Below are positions 50,769 to 62,062 of a DNA stretch of 64,000 nt, piece by piece. Below the pieces are notes generated by a model, which was not told the origin of the DNA, made no database searches, and saw only the letters and a list, made by a program, of their open reading frames with translations. The first letter of the stretch is position 1, and the number at the start of each line of letters is the position of its first letter. This DNA comes from Echinochloa phyllopogon (lineage: Eukaryota; Streptophyta; Magnoliopsida; Poales; Poaceae), in the NCBI GenBank assembly GCA_033239725.1, contig BTCW01000003.1, forward strand, positions 5,367,501 to 5,431,500, given 5' to 3'. Made by a program: the position numbers and the translations under genes.

Positions 50769-51451
50769 CTATGGTTCTCCTTCCATCAACCCATTCTCCC
50801 TCCTGTAGGCTTCCAGTCTATCCATATACTCAGAGTAAGCCTGACATCTGGCCTGGTGAGCGGCTAGGGAGCTGACAGCCTGAGTAGCTGTCACCTTCTG
50901 TATCTCCAGCTCTCTCTTCACTTCTTCTAACTCTTTTTCCGCCTTCTCGGCTCTGCGGATCTGGTGCCTCAGCTGTCCCGATGTCTCTCGGTACAGCCTG
51001 TCTAAGCCAGTGAGGTAAATAGCCAAGTGTGACACAGTGTCCTCCATATCTTCATCTCTCCCAAGGTTCCTCATCTGAGAAATCCACTCGCGTCCTCCAT
51101 TCTCCAGAGGTGGGGCAAATCCCATCGCTGTTCCCACGAGGTACTGCTTGTAGAGTACGCGGAGGCACATCAGGGCTCTTCTTGCGGCTTTACGGTAGGC
51201 ATTGGGGCGGTCGTAACCGGTGGCGTGGACAAACCAAGGTGCCACCTCCTTGTAAAGTGAGCTCTTCCCCACAAAGATGAACATCCGGCACTGAAGGGTA
51301 CCATTGGTGGTGAACTCCCGGCAAAAGTACTCGGGGGTCTCTGTGACTCCAACGTGATCCAGGCTGAGCAGCAGCAACTTGGGAAGGCCAGGTTCTGCGG
51401 GGAGACTCCTTCGCTCCAACCCTCGTCAACCAGCTGGGCCATCTGGAACAA
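50769..51451 (-). CDS. Retrotransposon extra ORF, copy A (ORF0a), unknown function
   Basis: The main frame covers 51419-50769 (216 residues) and ends GLMEGEP. The natural N-terminus (MAQLVDEGWSEGVSP, from about 51442) lies in another frame; alignment with ORF0b implies a one-base loss near 51397-51403. The N-terminal ~130 residues look globular (VGVTETPEYFCRE, FVGKSSLY, ATGYDRPNAYRKAARRAL). The C-terminal third is a coiled coil rich in E, K, R, L and A. It sits between the primer site and gag on the same strand. Extra 'orf0' frames upstream of gag are known in some rice gypsy elements; their role is not established. Confidence 0.65.
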
Positions 51452-51570
51452 GTCAAAAAGCCGTCGGTGAGTACTTGTGTGGAGAAAAGGATTTAGACGA
51501 GAACAAACTAGTGAGAGAAGACTAGTAGAGGGTCAAGATCCTAGGGGTTACGTCCTACGGCCAACCTATC

Positions 51571-51583
51571 GGCTCTGATACCA
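51571..51583 (-). other. Primer binding site complementary to tRNA-iMet
   Basis: Two bases inside the 5' LTR border the minus strand reads TGGTATCAGAGCC, the classic plant retrotransposon primer site for initiator methionine tRNA. Confidence 0.92.
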
Positions 51584-53866
51584 CCTGAAGCGTCCCCTCG
51601 AAAGAGAGAACTTAATGTGATACAAATACCAGTCCCAGGATGCTGGTTCACATTATTACAACAGATGGTTCAGTACATAAACAACATTACGGGAGACGGT
51701 GGCACTGCAGGGCCACGACAAACATAACTAACGCTAGACTCCAGATAAAAAGATTGATAACATAGAGGTCTTCATCAGAGTGGATATCCATGCAGCTTCA
51801 AGCGGGTGACCCTAACACACAGGCAAAGGTTGGGTGCAGAACGAACCCCTCTACACGACGTCCTCAGGCACAAAGTCCGGGTCTGCCTCTGTAACAATAT
51901 AAGCAAGGGTGAGTACATACGTACTCAGCAAGCACAATCACAACCACGGAAGGGGTTCCACAGAATATGCAAAGGATAGTAACAAGGACAGGCTTATGGC
52001 TGATTTTTGCAATAAAGCGAATTTTTACACATGCAAGGGTTTCTTTATAAAGGGGGTTTTTACAAGCGTTTCTTTTAATTGCATTGGCAGAACATGATTA
52101 TTTTACTCATGCGATTCAAAGCCACCAGATTTCCCATCTGTCGTAGCCCATGCCAAACCTTTTCTCAATTAACAGTCACCAAACACATTCTTACACCAAA
52201 ACCAGGGGACTAGTGAAGTGACCAAGCCGTAACTCGCCCAATACCGTGGACACGGCTATCCGGATAGGTTTTAACTCTGCAGAGGTGTACACAACCACAA
52301 GTAGGCTACCACAACATGAACACCTTAGTGCCAGTGCAGCTCCTATCAAAGCCCTTACCCACCATAGCTAAACTGACAAGTTATCACAGACGCGACCATG
52401 GGGTTAGCAACCTACCAACGAGGTTCTACCCAGGGGCATACTTCACATAGATCGTATCCCCGGCTCCATGGCCCTCTGTTGCTCACCAGCACACCACATA
52501 ACTAACAGCTTAACTAGTGGAATTTATGCTAGACCGTTGCCACATACAACGGTCGAGTGGTGGTACAATAAAATGGGTCAGGCTAGATGACACATCAACA
52601 TCATCCAAAAATTGTGATAGGATAGACAACTCCCACCATTCTCAACCACACAGGTTCGAGCTCACCTCGGCATTTCACACAAGAAATACCGTCTGTCTCA
52701 TCCCACACGGATACTCATTTTATTCACAAAATCCATTTCTTTTATTTTAAAGCACGCACACGGTTGCTTTTGTAAACATCAAATGATTGTAATGGGGTGT
52801 ATAACAGTAAAATATTCCTAAGTATTTCTAGCAGTGACTAACATTCAAACAGAGCATTGTCATATTCAAACATTAATCTAGGTTGTCAAGGAAGTAGTCA
52901 TAGCAATCAAGGGGTGGCTATCCAACCGGGTTTAGCAGTAGAAATATGCAAGTTTTATAAAATAGGTCATGGGTTGTGTTTATAAAATCTAGGACAAAAG
53001 TATGCATCAAAGGATGGGATTGCACTTGCCGTTCTCCCAACCCTCGGGGGATTCCTGCCCAGGGTCTTGGTCTCCAAGCTCCTGTTCGTAGCACTGCTCC
53101 TCCTCGAGTCCTTCCTCGTTCACGGTAGGGTCTACGGTACACACAACAATCACACGGTAAATAAAAGAAAAAGTTTTTGCTGAGCTCCGAAAGAAAGAAC
53201 AGAGAATGAGAGTGATGGTGATGGCATGATTATTTTTGCATATGGACCAAATGGATTGGCGGAAATATACTGGTGATTATTGTGGTGGAGTTTGGGGTCA
53301 AACGGGATTAATTTGGCGCATGAAATGATGAGTTTAGTGGGGTTTTAGGGCTGTTTTTAAAGAAAAGGACCTTTCTGTAAATATAGAAAAGGTCAGGGGG
53401 CCCTAGCGAAACAAACCGAGAGAGAGGGAACAGTGTCTGTGGGCTGCGGGTTAAATCGGCAAAAGCTCAGGGGGTTATGTGTAAACGTGTCAGAGAGAGA
53501 GGGGTTTATGTTTTGGACGGCGGGTTAGAATAGCGAAGAAAGCAGGGGGTTTTCCATAAAGTGGTCATCTCTTTCGTTTTACTGAGCAGAGAGAGAGGAA
53601 CCCAGGGGAGGAGTCCGGCGGCCGACGGCGATTCAATCGCCGGTGCCACGAGGCGGCTTTGGAGGAATTAGGCAGGGGAAAAGGGATAGGAAGGCATGAC
53701 GAGTCCATCCTTGGTCCTACCGTGAGCGGACGCGGCCGGTGGTGAGCTGCCCACGGGGCCAGAGGCGGTGGCGGCGCTGGTGGATGCGGCGGCGGCACTG
53801 TGGCTGTGGGGAAGGCGAATGCGGTGGTGGGCGAGTGCGGGGTGGTGGTGGAGGAGCTCAGGGGCT

Positions 53867-53874
53867 TATTTATA
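53867..53874 (-). promoter_or_regulatory. LTR TATA box (5' LTR)
   Basis: TATAAATA on the minus strand, in the context CCTATAAATAAGCCCC, sits in a GC-rich stretch in the middle of the LTR. The same box is at 43542-43549 in the 3' LTR. It would start genomic RNA about 30 bases downstream (near 53835), which places U3 at 53835-55009. Confidence 0.65.
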
Positions 53875-54632
53875 GGCGGGGAGAGGCGGCGAGGAGGTGG
53901 GCCGATGAGAGGCCGCTCGGCGGGCCGGTGGCGAGGAAATTAATGGCGTTCGGCGTGAATCACGGCCGGTGACGGGACGGCTCGCCGTCGTGGTGCCCTC
54001 CGGGGTGTACTGTGGTGTCACTGTGCTTGTCGTGTGCGTGCGTCGTGACGTGGCGTGCGTACCAGAGCGGATGGGGCCTGGGCGGCGTCGCGGCGGCGGG
54101 GACTGCCGCGGAGCTGGCGGCGCTGTGGCGGCCGGTGGCGTGCGGGCATGCGGCGGTCGGCACGAGGCTTGGACGACACGACAGCGAGGCGGTGGTGGTG
54201 CGGCTCAGCGGTGGTGGAACAAGCGACGCGGCAGCGGCCGCGTGGGGCGGTACGACGGTGCTCGGGCGGCACGGCAGGGCCGGGGTGGTGTGTGGTGGAC
54301 GAGTCAGCAGGGTGACTGTCGGGCGTGGGCGGTGGCGTGACTGAGGGCGAGCACGGCAATGCTGGGGCACGACAGGGGGACGGCCGGTGGTGTCGCGTGG
54401 TCGGTGCTAGGTGCAGAAGCGAGGGCGGAGCAGAGCGCGCGCGACAGAGTCGGGCGGTGGCGTGCGGTGGAGCAGTGGTGGCAGCGGGGCAGCGACGGCG
54501 AGCGTGACGAGCAGCGCGGATGGGCGGTGCAGCGGTAGGGCCGGCGGCGAGCCGAGCAGAGGGGTGGTGGGGTCGGCCGGGGCACGGGGTGGTCGGCGAC
54601 GGGCGGGGCAGGGCGCACGGGGCAGAGGAAAC

Positions 54633-54751
54633 AGGGGAGGGGAAGGGAAGAGAAGAAAAGAAAAAGAAAGGAAAAGAGGAAAGAAGGAAAGGAAGAAAAA
54701 GAAAAGAAGGGAGGAAAAAGAAAAGGGAAAAGAGAAAAAGGAGAGAGGAGG
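54633..54751 (+). repeat. 119-base homopurine tract in the 5' LTR
   Basis: The plus strand has only A and G for 119 bases (the element's own strand is all C and T). The 3' LTR counterpart at 44309-44427 has the same length with one T at 44371. Several stretches are close to mirror-symmetric, for example AAGAAAAGAAAAAGAAA. Confidence 0.9.
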
Positions 54752-55014
54752 TCGGCGGGATTCGCGGCGGAAAGGCGACGGGCGGTCGGTCAGCGACGGG
54801 TGGGCCCGGCGGTCGACCCGAGAGCGGGTGACCCGGGATAGGATGGAAAGGAGGGGCAGTGACAACGAAGCGAACAGGAAAAAGAGGGGGGGAACAAGGC
54901 GGACAGGTTTTTGGCGGAAGAGGGAGCTCGGGCGGTAAGAAGATTTTGAAAACATATACCCGGCGATTTATTTAGCGATTTTCTCAGAGAGAGAAACGCG
55001 GGCGTTACATACCA

Positions 55015-56639
55015 GTACACAGAATATTAGCTGGCCTGAAAGTTAGGCTTGTATTTGTTTTTTTGGGATAGTCTTTAAATACTAGGATCACATTCTTTTT
55101 GGACGAAGCCTGGGAGGGAGTATGTTTTTCGAGAATGTAACATGCTCATATTTCATTAAGAGTGCATGTGAAACACAAGTTCTTTTTCATAGAATTTTAA
55201 AGTACATTGAATTAGTACATAGATTGGTGGTTCGAAAAGCAGTTTCTAGCACTAGCAGATACATTATTCTCGGAGCAATTCCATAGAAGATAAAAGTACA
55301 TAAAAATTAGAAGCAGAAAAGCCTGCTTTGGCTAAGTTTATATTGCGAGACAAAGTACCAACCACTAGCGTGTACAATTCATTTGTAAAGGCAAGAATAA
55401 TATACACATATGGAGGTCCTTTACATTGTGCGCATTTTTCTTCCTACTATAAACGTTCAAGCAAGGACAAAAGGGACAAGGTTTGTTCCTCAGTAGTCAG
55501 TACATTTGAGGAAGTCTTGAATCTTTTTGGTTGTCGTTGTAACACTATGAAACAACCTCTTGGAGGACATTATTGTTGAATTTGTGATCAACGGAGGCTC
55601 TTTACTGGATGACTATGCCACTATATATGGACCATTCAGAACTTAACAAAACACTAGGAAACATATGGTTTACTTAATTGTAACCAGTCGAGGAAAACTG
55701 CACCCAAGTTTTATGGGTATGCAACCCGTCGGGAAACATGAATAAATAGCGCAATCATCTTGCCAAAATTGTGAGGAAAAAAGCAAACCCCTTGAGAAAA
55801 CGCCACATCGTCCTATTAAAACACATAGAAATGGAACTCTGAAAATGTCGAGTTAGCCTGGTAGTCATGTCGGGTCTTTGAGAAATTTCCACAACTTATT
55901 AGAATGGGCCCCGTATGCACGGGACTTGGATGACTTATATCACATATTAAAAATCAGCTAAATTCTGAATTTCCCATAAACTAGTATGCACTTGTCAAAA
56001 CATAAGAAACAATGGACTTAGGAGATGCTAATCGTTGGTCGTTAAACTGGTTACATCTTTTCCCTAACCATAAGTCAATGACAAAAGCGGTTTGTTGGTT
56101 GGTACATCAATAATGCTGAAGCTTCAGAAACCAGTTTTGTACTTACAACGGTGGCGCCGGCCGGCTTGACACATTTTGCATTCTGATTTACACTTTGGAC
56201 TGCCTCTAGCTTCCCCTGTCCAACGCCCATCCTTTTTGTGTCTTTGAACGCGTGGATGGCGACTAATCGCTCGCTTAAGGGCCAAGATCTCAATCTAGTA
56301 CTGATGCTATTGCTACCAGAGAGCACTATAGGAAAAAGGGGAGGGGTTGTTGAGTCATATGCAAGGAAAAAAAAGAGGCTTGCTTGAGGTGCTACGCGGC
56401 TTCCATTTCTGCAAGTTTTGAGCCCATCGATCTCTACTTTTGCGCCAATATGATATAGTGTCGGCAGGATGGTTTATTCATATGTTGGAGCATGCAATCT
56501 TTGTTATGGGCACATGGTTTAACAGCCACAAGCAAATGTCGCGAGCACGGATGCAGTCTGCAGAGACAATTCCACGGACAGGACTGGTTTGGTTTTCTTG
56601 ATGCTATTTTTATGTGTTTTGGAGAGAAAATTTCTCACC
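55015..56639. other. Intergenic, right flank of the retrotransposon
   Basis: No gene recognised. A Stowaway-like right end (GGGAGGGAGTA) occurs near 55110-55120 without a matching left end. The rest is AT-rich and shows no structure I could define. Confidence 0.4.
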
Positions 56640-56840
56640 ATGTCGCCCCAAGTCGCTTGTAGTAGCTTGCTACGACATGATCTTTTGGTCATGGTGCTCT
56701 CGTTTTTTTGTTTTTTTATGGACTATGTGCATCTTAGTTATGCAGAGGCCGGATTGGATCTTATATAATTGTATCATATTGATGTAATTGTTTAAGATCA
56801 ATAAAGCTTTCCTTTTCTAAAAAAAAATGTCGCCCCAAGT
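56640..56840 (+). mobile_element. 5'-truncated LINE insertion with 14-bp TSD
   Basis: ATGTCGCCCCAAGT occurs at 56640-56653 and 56827-56840. Between them are 173 bases ending in AATAAAGCTTTCCTTTTCT and a run of eight or nine A (some may belong to the TSD). The 3' part (GCAGAGGCCGGATTGGATC, TATAATTGTATC) resembles the 3' UTR of plant L1-type LINEs. A long target duplication plus poly(A) shows insertion by target-primed reverse transcription. No coding part remains. Confidence 0.85.
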
Positions 56841-56867
56841 TCTTCCAGGAATGCAGATGTTTCAGCA

Positions 56868-57143
56868 TATTTGGGCTACCGTGGGCTAACTCACCCAGCT
56901 GAGTGATGATGGATTCTAAAAGGAAGCCCAACCCGCGCAAGCCCAGAAAATGTGCCAGCGCGAAGACGGACCAAACAGCCCACTAAAGCCCAGGATCTCG
57001 GCCGCGCTTCGCCCCTCCGGTCGCACGCTCCCCGTCGGCCGGGCATCTTCCCGTCCAACGTCCATCTCGCCGGTCGCCGCCGCTACCTGATACAGCCGCC
57101 GTCGCCGGCGGCCCCAAATGCTCCGCCGCAGGTCAAAAAGGTA
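56868..57143 (+). promoter_or_regulatory. Site II-rich promoter-like segment with candidate first exon
   Basis: Six TGGGCT/AGCCCA motifs occur at 56872, 56882, 56925, 56940, 56977 and 56987 (start positions). These are Site II elements typical of plant housekeeping, ribosomal and organelle-protein genes. A GC-rich stretch follows, with ATG at 57117 and a short open piece (MLRRRSK) ending at a possible donor AAAAAG/GTACAT near 57141. I found no downstream exon that continues it, so the gene body may be missing or too diverged to see. Confidence 0.4.
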
Positions 57144-57414
57144 CATAAACGCCGACTCAGGTGATTTCACATTTTCACACTTGTCTTGAAGGAATTTCAG
57201 ATGGGAGAGTGCACTGGAGGCCTGGCAAACTGAGTTATAGCTGGTTTTCGCCAATATGGAGATACCCAGAATATGTGAAGTGGTAGAAATGGCAGAATAT
57301 GCTTGGAGCTTTATCATCTCTATTTTTCAGAAATTTGTGACGCTGTACTCAAAATTTTGTCGCCTTTGAAATCCTGCTCATCATGTCACATCTGTCTCTG
57401 CTTTCGGACAATGC

Positions 57415-57564
57415 AGTCTATATCTATTTTTTTTTGAAAGAAATACTCCAAATGAGACCCCTAAAGTTTAACGTGCCTCACTCAGGATTTGAACCCTGGG
57501 TGGGAGCCTTCTAGCTAGTGGCCTTTGCCACTACACCATGAGCTCCTTGGCGCAAGTCTATATC
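57415..57564 (-). mobile_element. tRNA-derived SINE with 10-bp TSD
   Basis: AGTCTATATC is repeated at 57415-57424 and 57555-57564. The 130 bases between read on the minus strand from GAGCTCATGGTGTAGTGG (box A, TGGTGTAGTGG) through GGTTCAAATCC (box B) to an A-rich tail (TTTCAAAAAAAAA). Both internal RNA polymerase III promoter boxes are in correct order and spacing of roughly 30-40 bases. Confidence 0.88.
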
Positions 57565-58729
57565 CATAATTTATACAGATTTACATTTCCCAATTTCACC
57601 AGATCAGAATTCTTGAAGAAATGTTTTGTGACAGATTGGTGAGTTTCCTGCCTTGGCAAGCGCAGCGCCAAGCCAATCTTGGGCACAGACGGTGGCCTGT
57701 GCCTACACCACGTCACCACGATGATGATGGCATGATCTTCAGCATGGATTTGGGCGTGGTGTGATGTAGTGAAACTCCGTCTTGGCCTCTGGGTAGCCTC
57801 TTGGATGACTCTATGGAAGCATAGGTACATGCAACAGGTTTGTGACACCTTGACCATCCGCCTGGAGTTGGAAGGGTGTACTTAAGCATGGTTGTTTTCC
57901 GTGGATATCTGGCCTTGATCTCGTCCTGCCATCCTTGCAAACTTGAAGCATGGCGAGCCGAATGGATATCTTGTGTAAAATAACGGTGGTCGCTGGACAG
58001 ATCGAATTCCTGCCAGCCAGAAAGTATGCACCCACGGAACTTTGTTGTTGTTTGTACATGGAAAAAACTGATATTTACAATATGATGTTGGCATCAGAAA
58101 GTGACCTGAGCACAATTTGACACCCTACTCACATCCAAGTCAGGATGAGTGAAAGGAGCGTTTTGGTTCACTGCTGCGAAGATATGGCAACGTCTTCCAA
58201 TGAGCAGGTGGATGGGTCATACGACGAGTAGGGTGCAAGTGTGCAAGACAATGTTCTTCGGCCGCATGGGGTTTGCAAGGAGATGATCGACAGAACTGAA
58301 GGAGCATCAGGACTGTCCAATATAATAAAATAAGAACAAAACATAATTGATTATGAACAATTATTTTTTACAACGATTATTGCGTTTCCCTAAACCATAA
58401 TTGATGCGGAAAACTAAAGAAACGCAATGACATTATTAAAATTACCTTAGGTGTGCATATATAGTGATATTCGGAATTCTTCAATCGCACTATCTTAGCA
58501 GGTGAACAAAAGAGTTGGGGAATGATTCCTTTTCCCGCTTGTTTTTACTGCATTGAAGAGAGAAAATAACAAAGTTAATTGAACAGGGAAACAAACTATA
58601 TGGTATACTAGTCCTTATAAAAAAATGGAAAAATAAATGGTGTGGATGTAGTTATTATTATGCAACTAACAGTTCATTATCAAACAGAAAGAAATTGTAG
58701 GAAAATTTGAATTTTTAAGTATAGACATG
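57565..58729. other. Intergenic, no gene seen
   Basis: Mixed-composition DNA without recognisable coding similarity, splice structure or transposon ends. Short open frames on the minus strand (57.6-58.1 kb) have no family match. Confidence 0.4.
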
Positions 58730-59712
58730 TCAAGAACCAGTGGCGAAGCTAGAACGAAATAGAGGGGGGGTGCGGCAATAAAGAAGGGTAAATTTTTTTT
58801 TGACCAAAATGAAGAAAACCACTAGTATAACTTGGTGTAGCTTGAAGAAAAAAACGTCATGATAAGCAAAATATATAAATTTTACTTTAAGTTTTCAACA
58901 TCCTTAACGATTCAACGGCCAACATTTAGGACTCAATTTTTATTTTTAAGGGGAAAGAATGATCCAATGAACCTTTAATCTTCATTATGGACTCTATGAC
59001 CTTGCGTTATCATGAAGTATTTCCGCAATTTTATAGTTGACAAACACCTCTCACAATGATTCAGGAATAGTAAAAACAATATGCTCTATCTTTGAACTAA
59101 ATGTATTTAAGTGAACTTTCAAACTCATCGAACCATTCTAAAACAAACCTTACAGAATCTCCACTAATTTGGCAATATATCTATAACCCTACATTATGAT
59201 ATATTAAATACACTCTTACGTGTAGTGTACAAATCTATCATACAGAGGACACTAATTTTTTATTGGCACCATCTATAACCCTACAATATAAAAACGAAGA
59301 AATTGTAACGACTTTAAGGCTTTGTATCTAATCAGTCAAACTAACAGAGAAAATTAGATAAAGCATCCATCTTACGTTGATGGCTCCTTTGCTACGGCTA
59401 GTGTTGAGCTACTGCTTACGTTGTACCAGAAAATTAGATAAAGCATCCATCTTGGACGGGCCCCAGTTCGGTGACGCGGAGCCGTGGCGAGGCGCGCAGC
59501 GGCCGGTGGAGGGGCCTTTGTTACCGCCGTGATTTGCTCATGGGCTCAAGTAATCGTGTGGGCTGTGTGGACCGTGGGGGGTGCAGCTTAATGGTTTGAG
59601 GGGGGTGCAGATAGAGGCAACGTAGGAAGGTTAGAACTGATTTTTTCTTCCGAGGGGGGTGCAGTGCAGCTGCACCCACGGAGGGTAACTGAGCTTCGCC
59701 CCTGTCAAGAAC
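58730..59712. mobile_element. Non-autonomous hAT element, 967 bp, with 8-bp TSD
   Basis: TCAAGAAC is repeated at 58730-58737 and 59705-59712. The element starts CAGTGGCGAAGCTAGA and ends CTGAGCTTCGCCCCTG, whose reverse is CAGGGGCGAAGCTCAG. The CAG(T/G)GGCG(A/G)AGCT terminus and 8-bp target are hallmarks of hAT elements. GGGGGGTGC is repeated near both ends. No transposase is encoded. Confidence 0.9.
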
Positions 59713-61918
59713 GTATCAGACTGTCAGTGTGTGGAGAAGCAGTGTGGTGTGCACGTATATGGACAAATGTAGCTTACCGTTTATTTTACAAATATATGGA
59801 CATTTCAACAACTTTTTTGAAAGAAAAAGTGTGAATCATATGGAATAACCGAACTCGAATAGTATGGAACACTAATGTCAGTTCAGTAACTTACAGAGCA
59901 TCAGTGTAAATTCATATGCAGGCCTGGATTATAAAACTATTGTAATTCGATCCCAGACATTCCAAGAACTTGAGTTGATTTCCTGTGATACAGAAATATC
60001 AGAGGGTTCAAGCCAGTTCCCAGGTACCTTCAGCAATCGGCATTATTTTGCCTGCCACAAATATCAATAGAATATGCAAGTTTCAACACTTCATCGCAGT
60101 CAAACTATCAGAAAAACAAATAAGGAAACAAAAATGCAGAATTCCACATAAGGATATAAGAATGATTACCCAGATTACTTACAATTTTTTTTTTGTAAAA
60201 TGCATATTAGCAAAAGACGAAGTCTAGCGATCCTTTTGGGCTGTAGGTCAGAGCCAAGACATTAATGTTTAATGAGAATAAGAGGCCCATAAGTTTGTAT
60301 TTCACCATGTGGTTCAACGATTATTTATTACATCACTGGGAGCTGATGGAGTGTCATGTATGAACAATACTGTCTTGATCCAACATTTGCTACACGGCCA
60401 AATGAGAGCCTACAAAACTGAAGAACTTACACAGCAGCTGTCTACCTGAAGCAGAGAAGACTGAAAAAAGTGAGGATCTTACAGTTCCATCACAAGTTAG
60501 CCATATTTGCATATGCACAGTTGAGAAGCATGATGATCATGGGCATATGTCCAATTCCATTGTAGTGCTTTCTGATCAGAACAAAAGAGTGCATTCCTTG
60601 TTAGTAACTTATATCAAGACACAGCAAACTTGAGAAGCTGGTGTTGAGCTTGGTTGTTGAATAGGACCTTTAAGTTGTTGCGTTGATGCATAGAAGTATG
60701 AAATATGGAATTTCACTGACAGGAGGAGTAACTTCGCCTTTTCAATGGAAAAGAATTCGACAGTCATTACACTAGCACCTTCCAGCCAAAATGTACTATA
60801 AATCTGTAGCTTCAAAATGCATATCTGCTTCTGCTGCATCACTACTATAGCCTGAAATGGGGACACTAAACTATCTTAGTTCTTTTCAAAAAAAGAAGGA
60901 ACAAAACATTATCATATTATAATTACCTTTAGCGAAGGATTTATATTCAAACTTCCTCATGCATGCAATATACAGCTCGAAGACTAACCCTGCACTTCAT
61001 AGATTTAAATATATGAAGCGTTCATGTGAAGCAACACTTTTGGATATAGGACATATGTAAAAAATGACTTGATGCTTGCATTAATGTGGTCTGGTTCAAG
61101 CATTAGTCTATCATGTTAGTTAAGATGATCCAATGGAGATTTTCTGCAAATGAAATAGTAGTATGAAAATATCCAATGTTAGCTCTTGTCTCATTTGTAA
61201 TCAAAAGGTGAATGGATGCCAGTACTAAGGAATGCATACCGATGGCATAATGTTCATTATAGTGCATTGTTGAAGCAATTGACAAGTGATGAACAGCACA
61301 TACTTAAATCCCTGTACTGGAAGACCAAGTTATTCCTATGTGGAGCAGAGAATGAGAATATCAGAGTAAAGAACATGAAGCAATATGAGAGTTAAAATAT
61401 AATAAGGATGCAGTATTTTGTTACCAGCAGCTTAAGGCAATTGACAAGTGGTTGAAGTGGGTTCGACAAGCTTAGAAAAGGCTTGTATTCAAGTTGCTAA
61501 TCTCAGCATCTCTGCATGGATGTTCAGAATGAAAATACTGAAGCTGCAAGTACTGAGGATGCAACTAATTCTTTAGCAATACCTCGTTATGCTTGGAAGT
61601 AGTTCAGAACAAGAAGGCAACTTGGAAGTAGTGTTCACAAGCTAAGAAAGGTTATGAAATTTCCAAGGAATTAGAAAGGAAGTTTGAATTACTTTCTACA
61701 AATCAGTGGGTCAATAAATTAACTGCTGATAAAATTTGTAATTAGTGTATATGGGGTGATTGTGGAAAGATCCTGCATATAGCATACTAACCAGTGTTAT
61801 GTACAGGCTGATGAAGCTACATAGCTGAGATCTCCATGCTTGGCAACTCTGAACTGTGCATGGATACATCGTGAATCCTATAGGCTAGAAGAATGTACAA
61901 TTCCATGAAGAGCCCTGC
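59713..61918. other. Intergenic and probable 3' UTR of the NLR gene
   Basis: No protein-coding gene recognised. The right part probably holds spliced 3' UTR of the NLR gene, because GT-AG pairs on the minus strand continue beyond its stop. I saw no transposon termini. Confidence 0.4.
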
Positions 61919-62062
61919 AAAGTAGGTTAAAACAAGCAGGTTATTCAGTGCAAACAGTGAACAAAACATGTCGCAGATGAGTTGCTGGACGGTTACATGG
62001 CATGGAAAAGGAAGGGAGATTGATGGTACAGACGGGAATTAGTGTTTGTTACCTTGGATTAG

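Larger units (their letters stand above)
41260..55009 (-). mobile_element. Ty3/gypsy chromovirus-type LTR retrotransposon (Tekay-like), 13.75 kb
   Basis: Both ends are TG..CA and a perfect 5-bp duplication TACCA flanks it (41255-41259 and 55010-55014). The element reads on the minus strand: 5' LTR 51586-55009, primer site, two extra ORFs, gag-protease, RT/RNase H, integrase with chromodomain, polypurine tract, 3' LTR 41260-44688. Domain order PR-RT-RH-INT identifies Ty3/gypsy. Long LTRs, a C-terminal chromodomain and a tRNA-iMet primer fit the Tekay/Del clade. By eye the LTRs differ at only about seven sites over the first 1.6 kb and at more sites in the second half, so insertion is fairly recent. 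Pol carries stop codons and a frameshift, so this copy cannot supply its own enzymes. Confidence 0.96.
51586..55009 (-). repeat. 5' LTR of the Ty3/gypsy element
   Basis: A 3424-bp LTR in element sense starting TGTAACGCCCGC at 55009 and ending ..GGGGACGCTTCA at 51586. It holds an LTR promoter TATA box near 53867 and a 119-base strand-asymmetric homopurine tract. Open frames on both strands in its GC-rich part are not conserved genes. Confidence 0.95.

Noticed and set aside
55031..55122. Stowaway-like terminus GGGAGGGAGTA
   Set aside because: Only one end is recognisable; no left terminus was found on either side of the retrotransposon insertion.
56075..56326. Open frame of 83 codons, considered as a retroelement fragment
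   Set aside because: No recognisable motif and no repeat boundaries.
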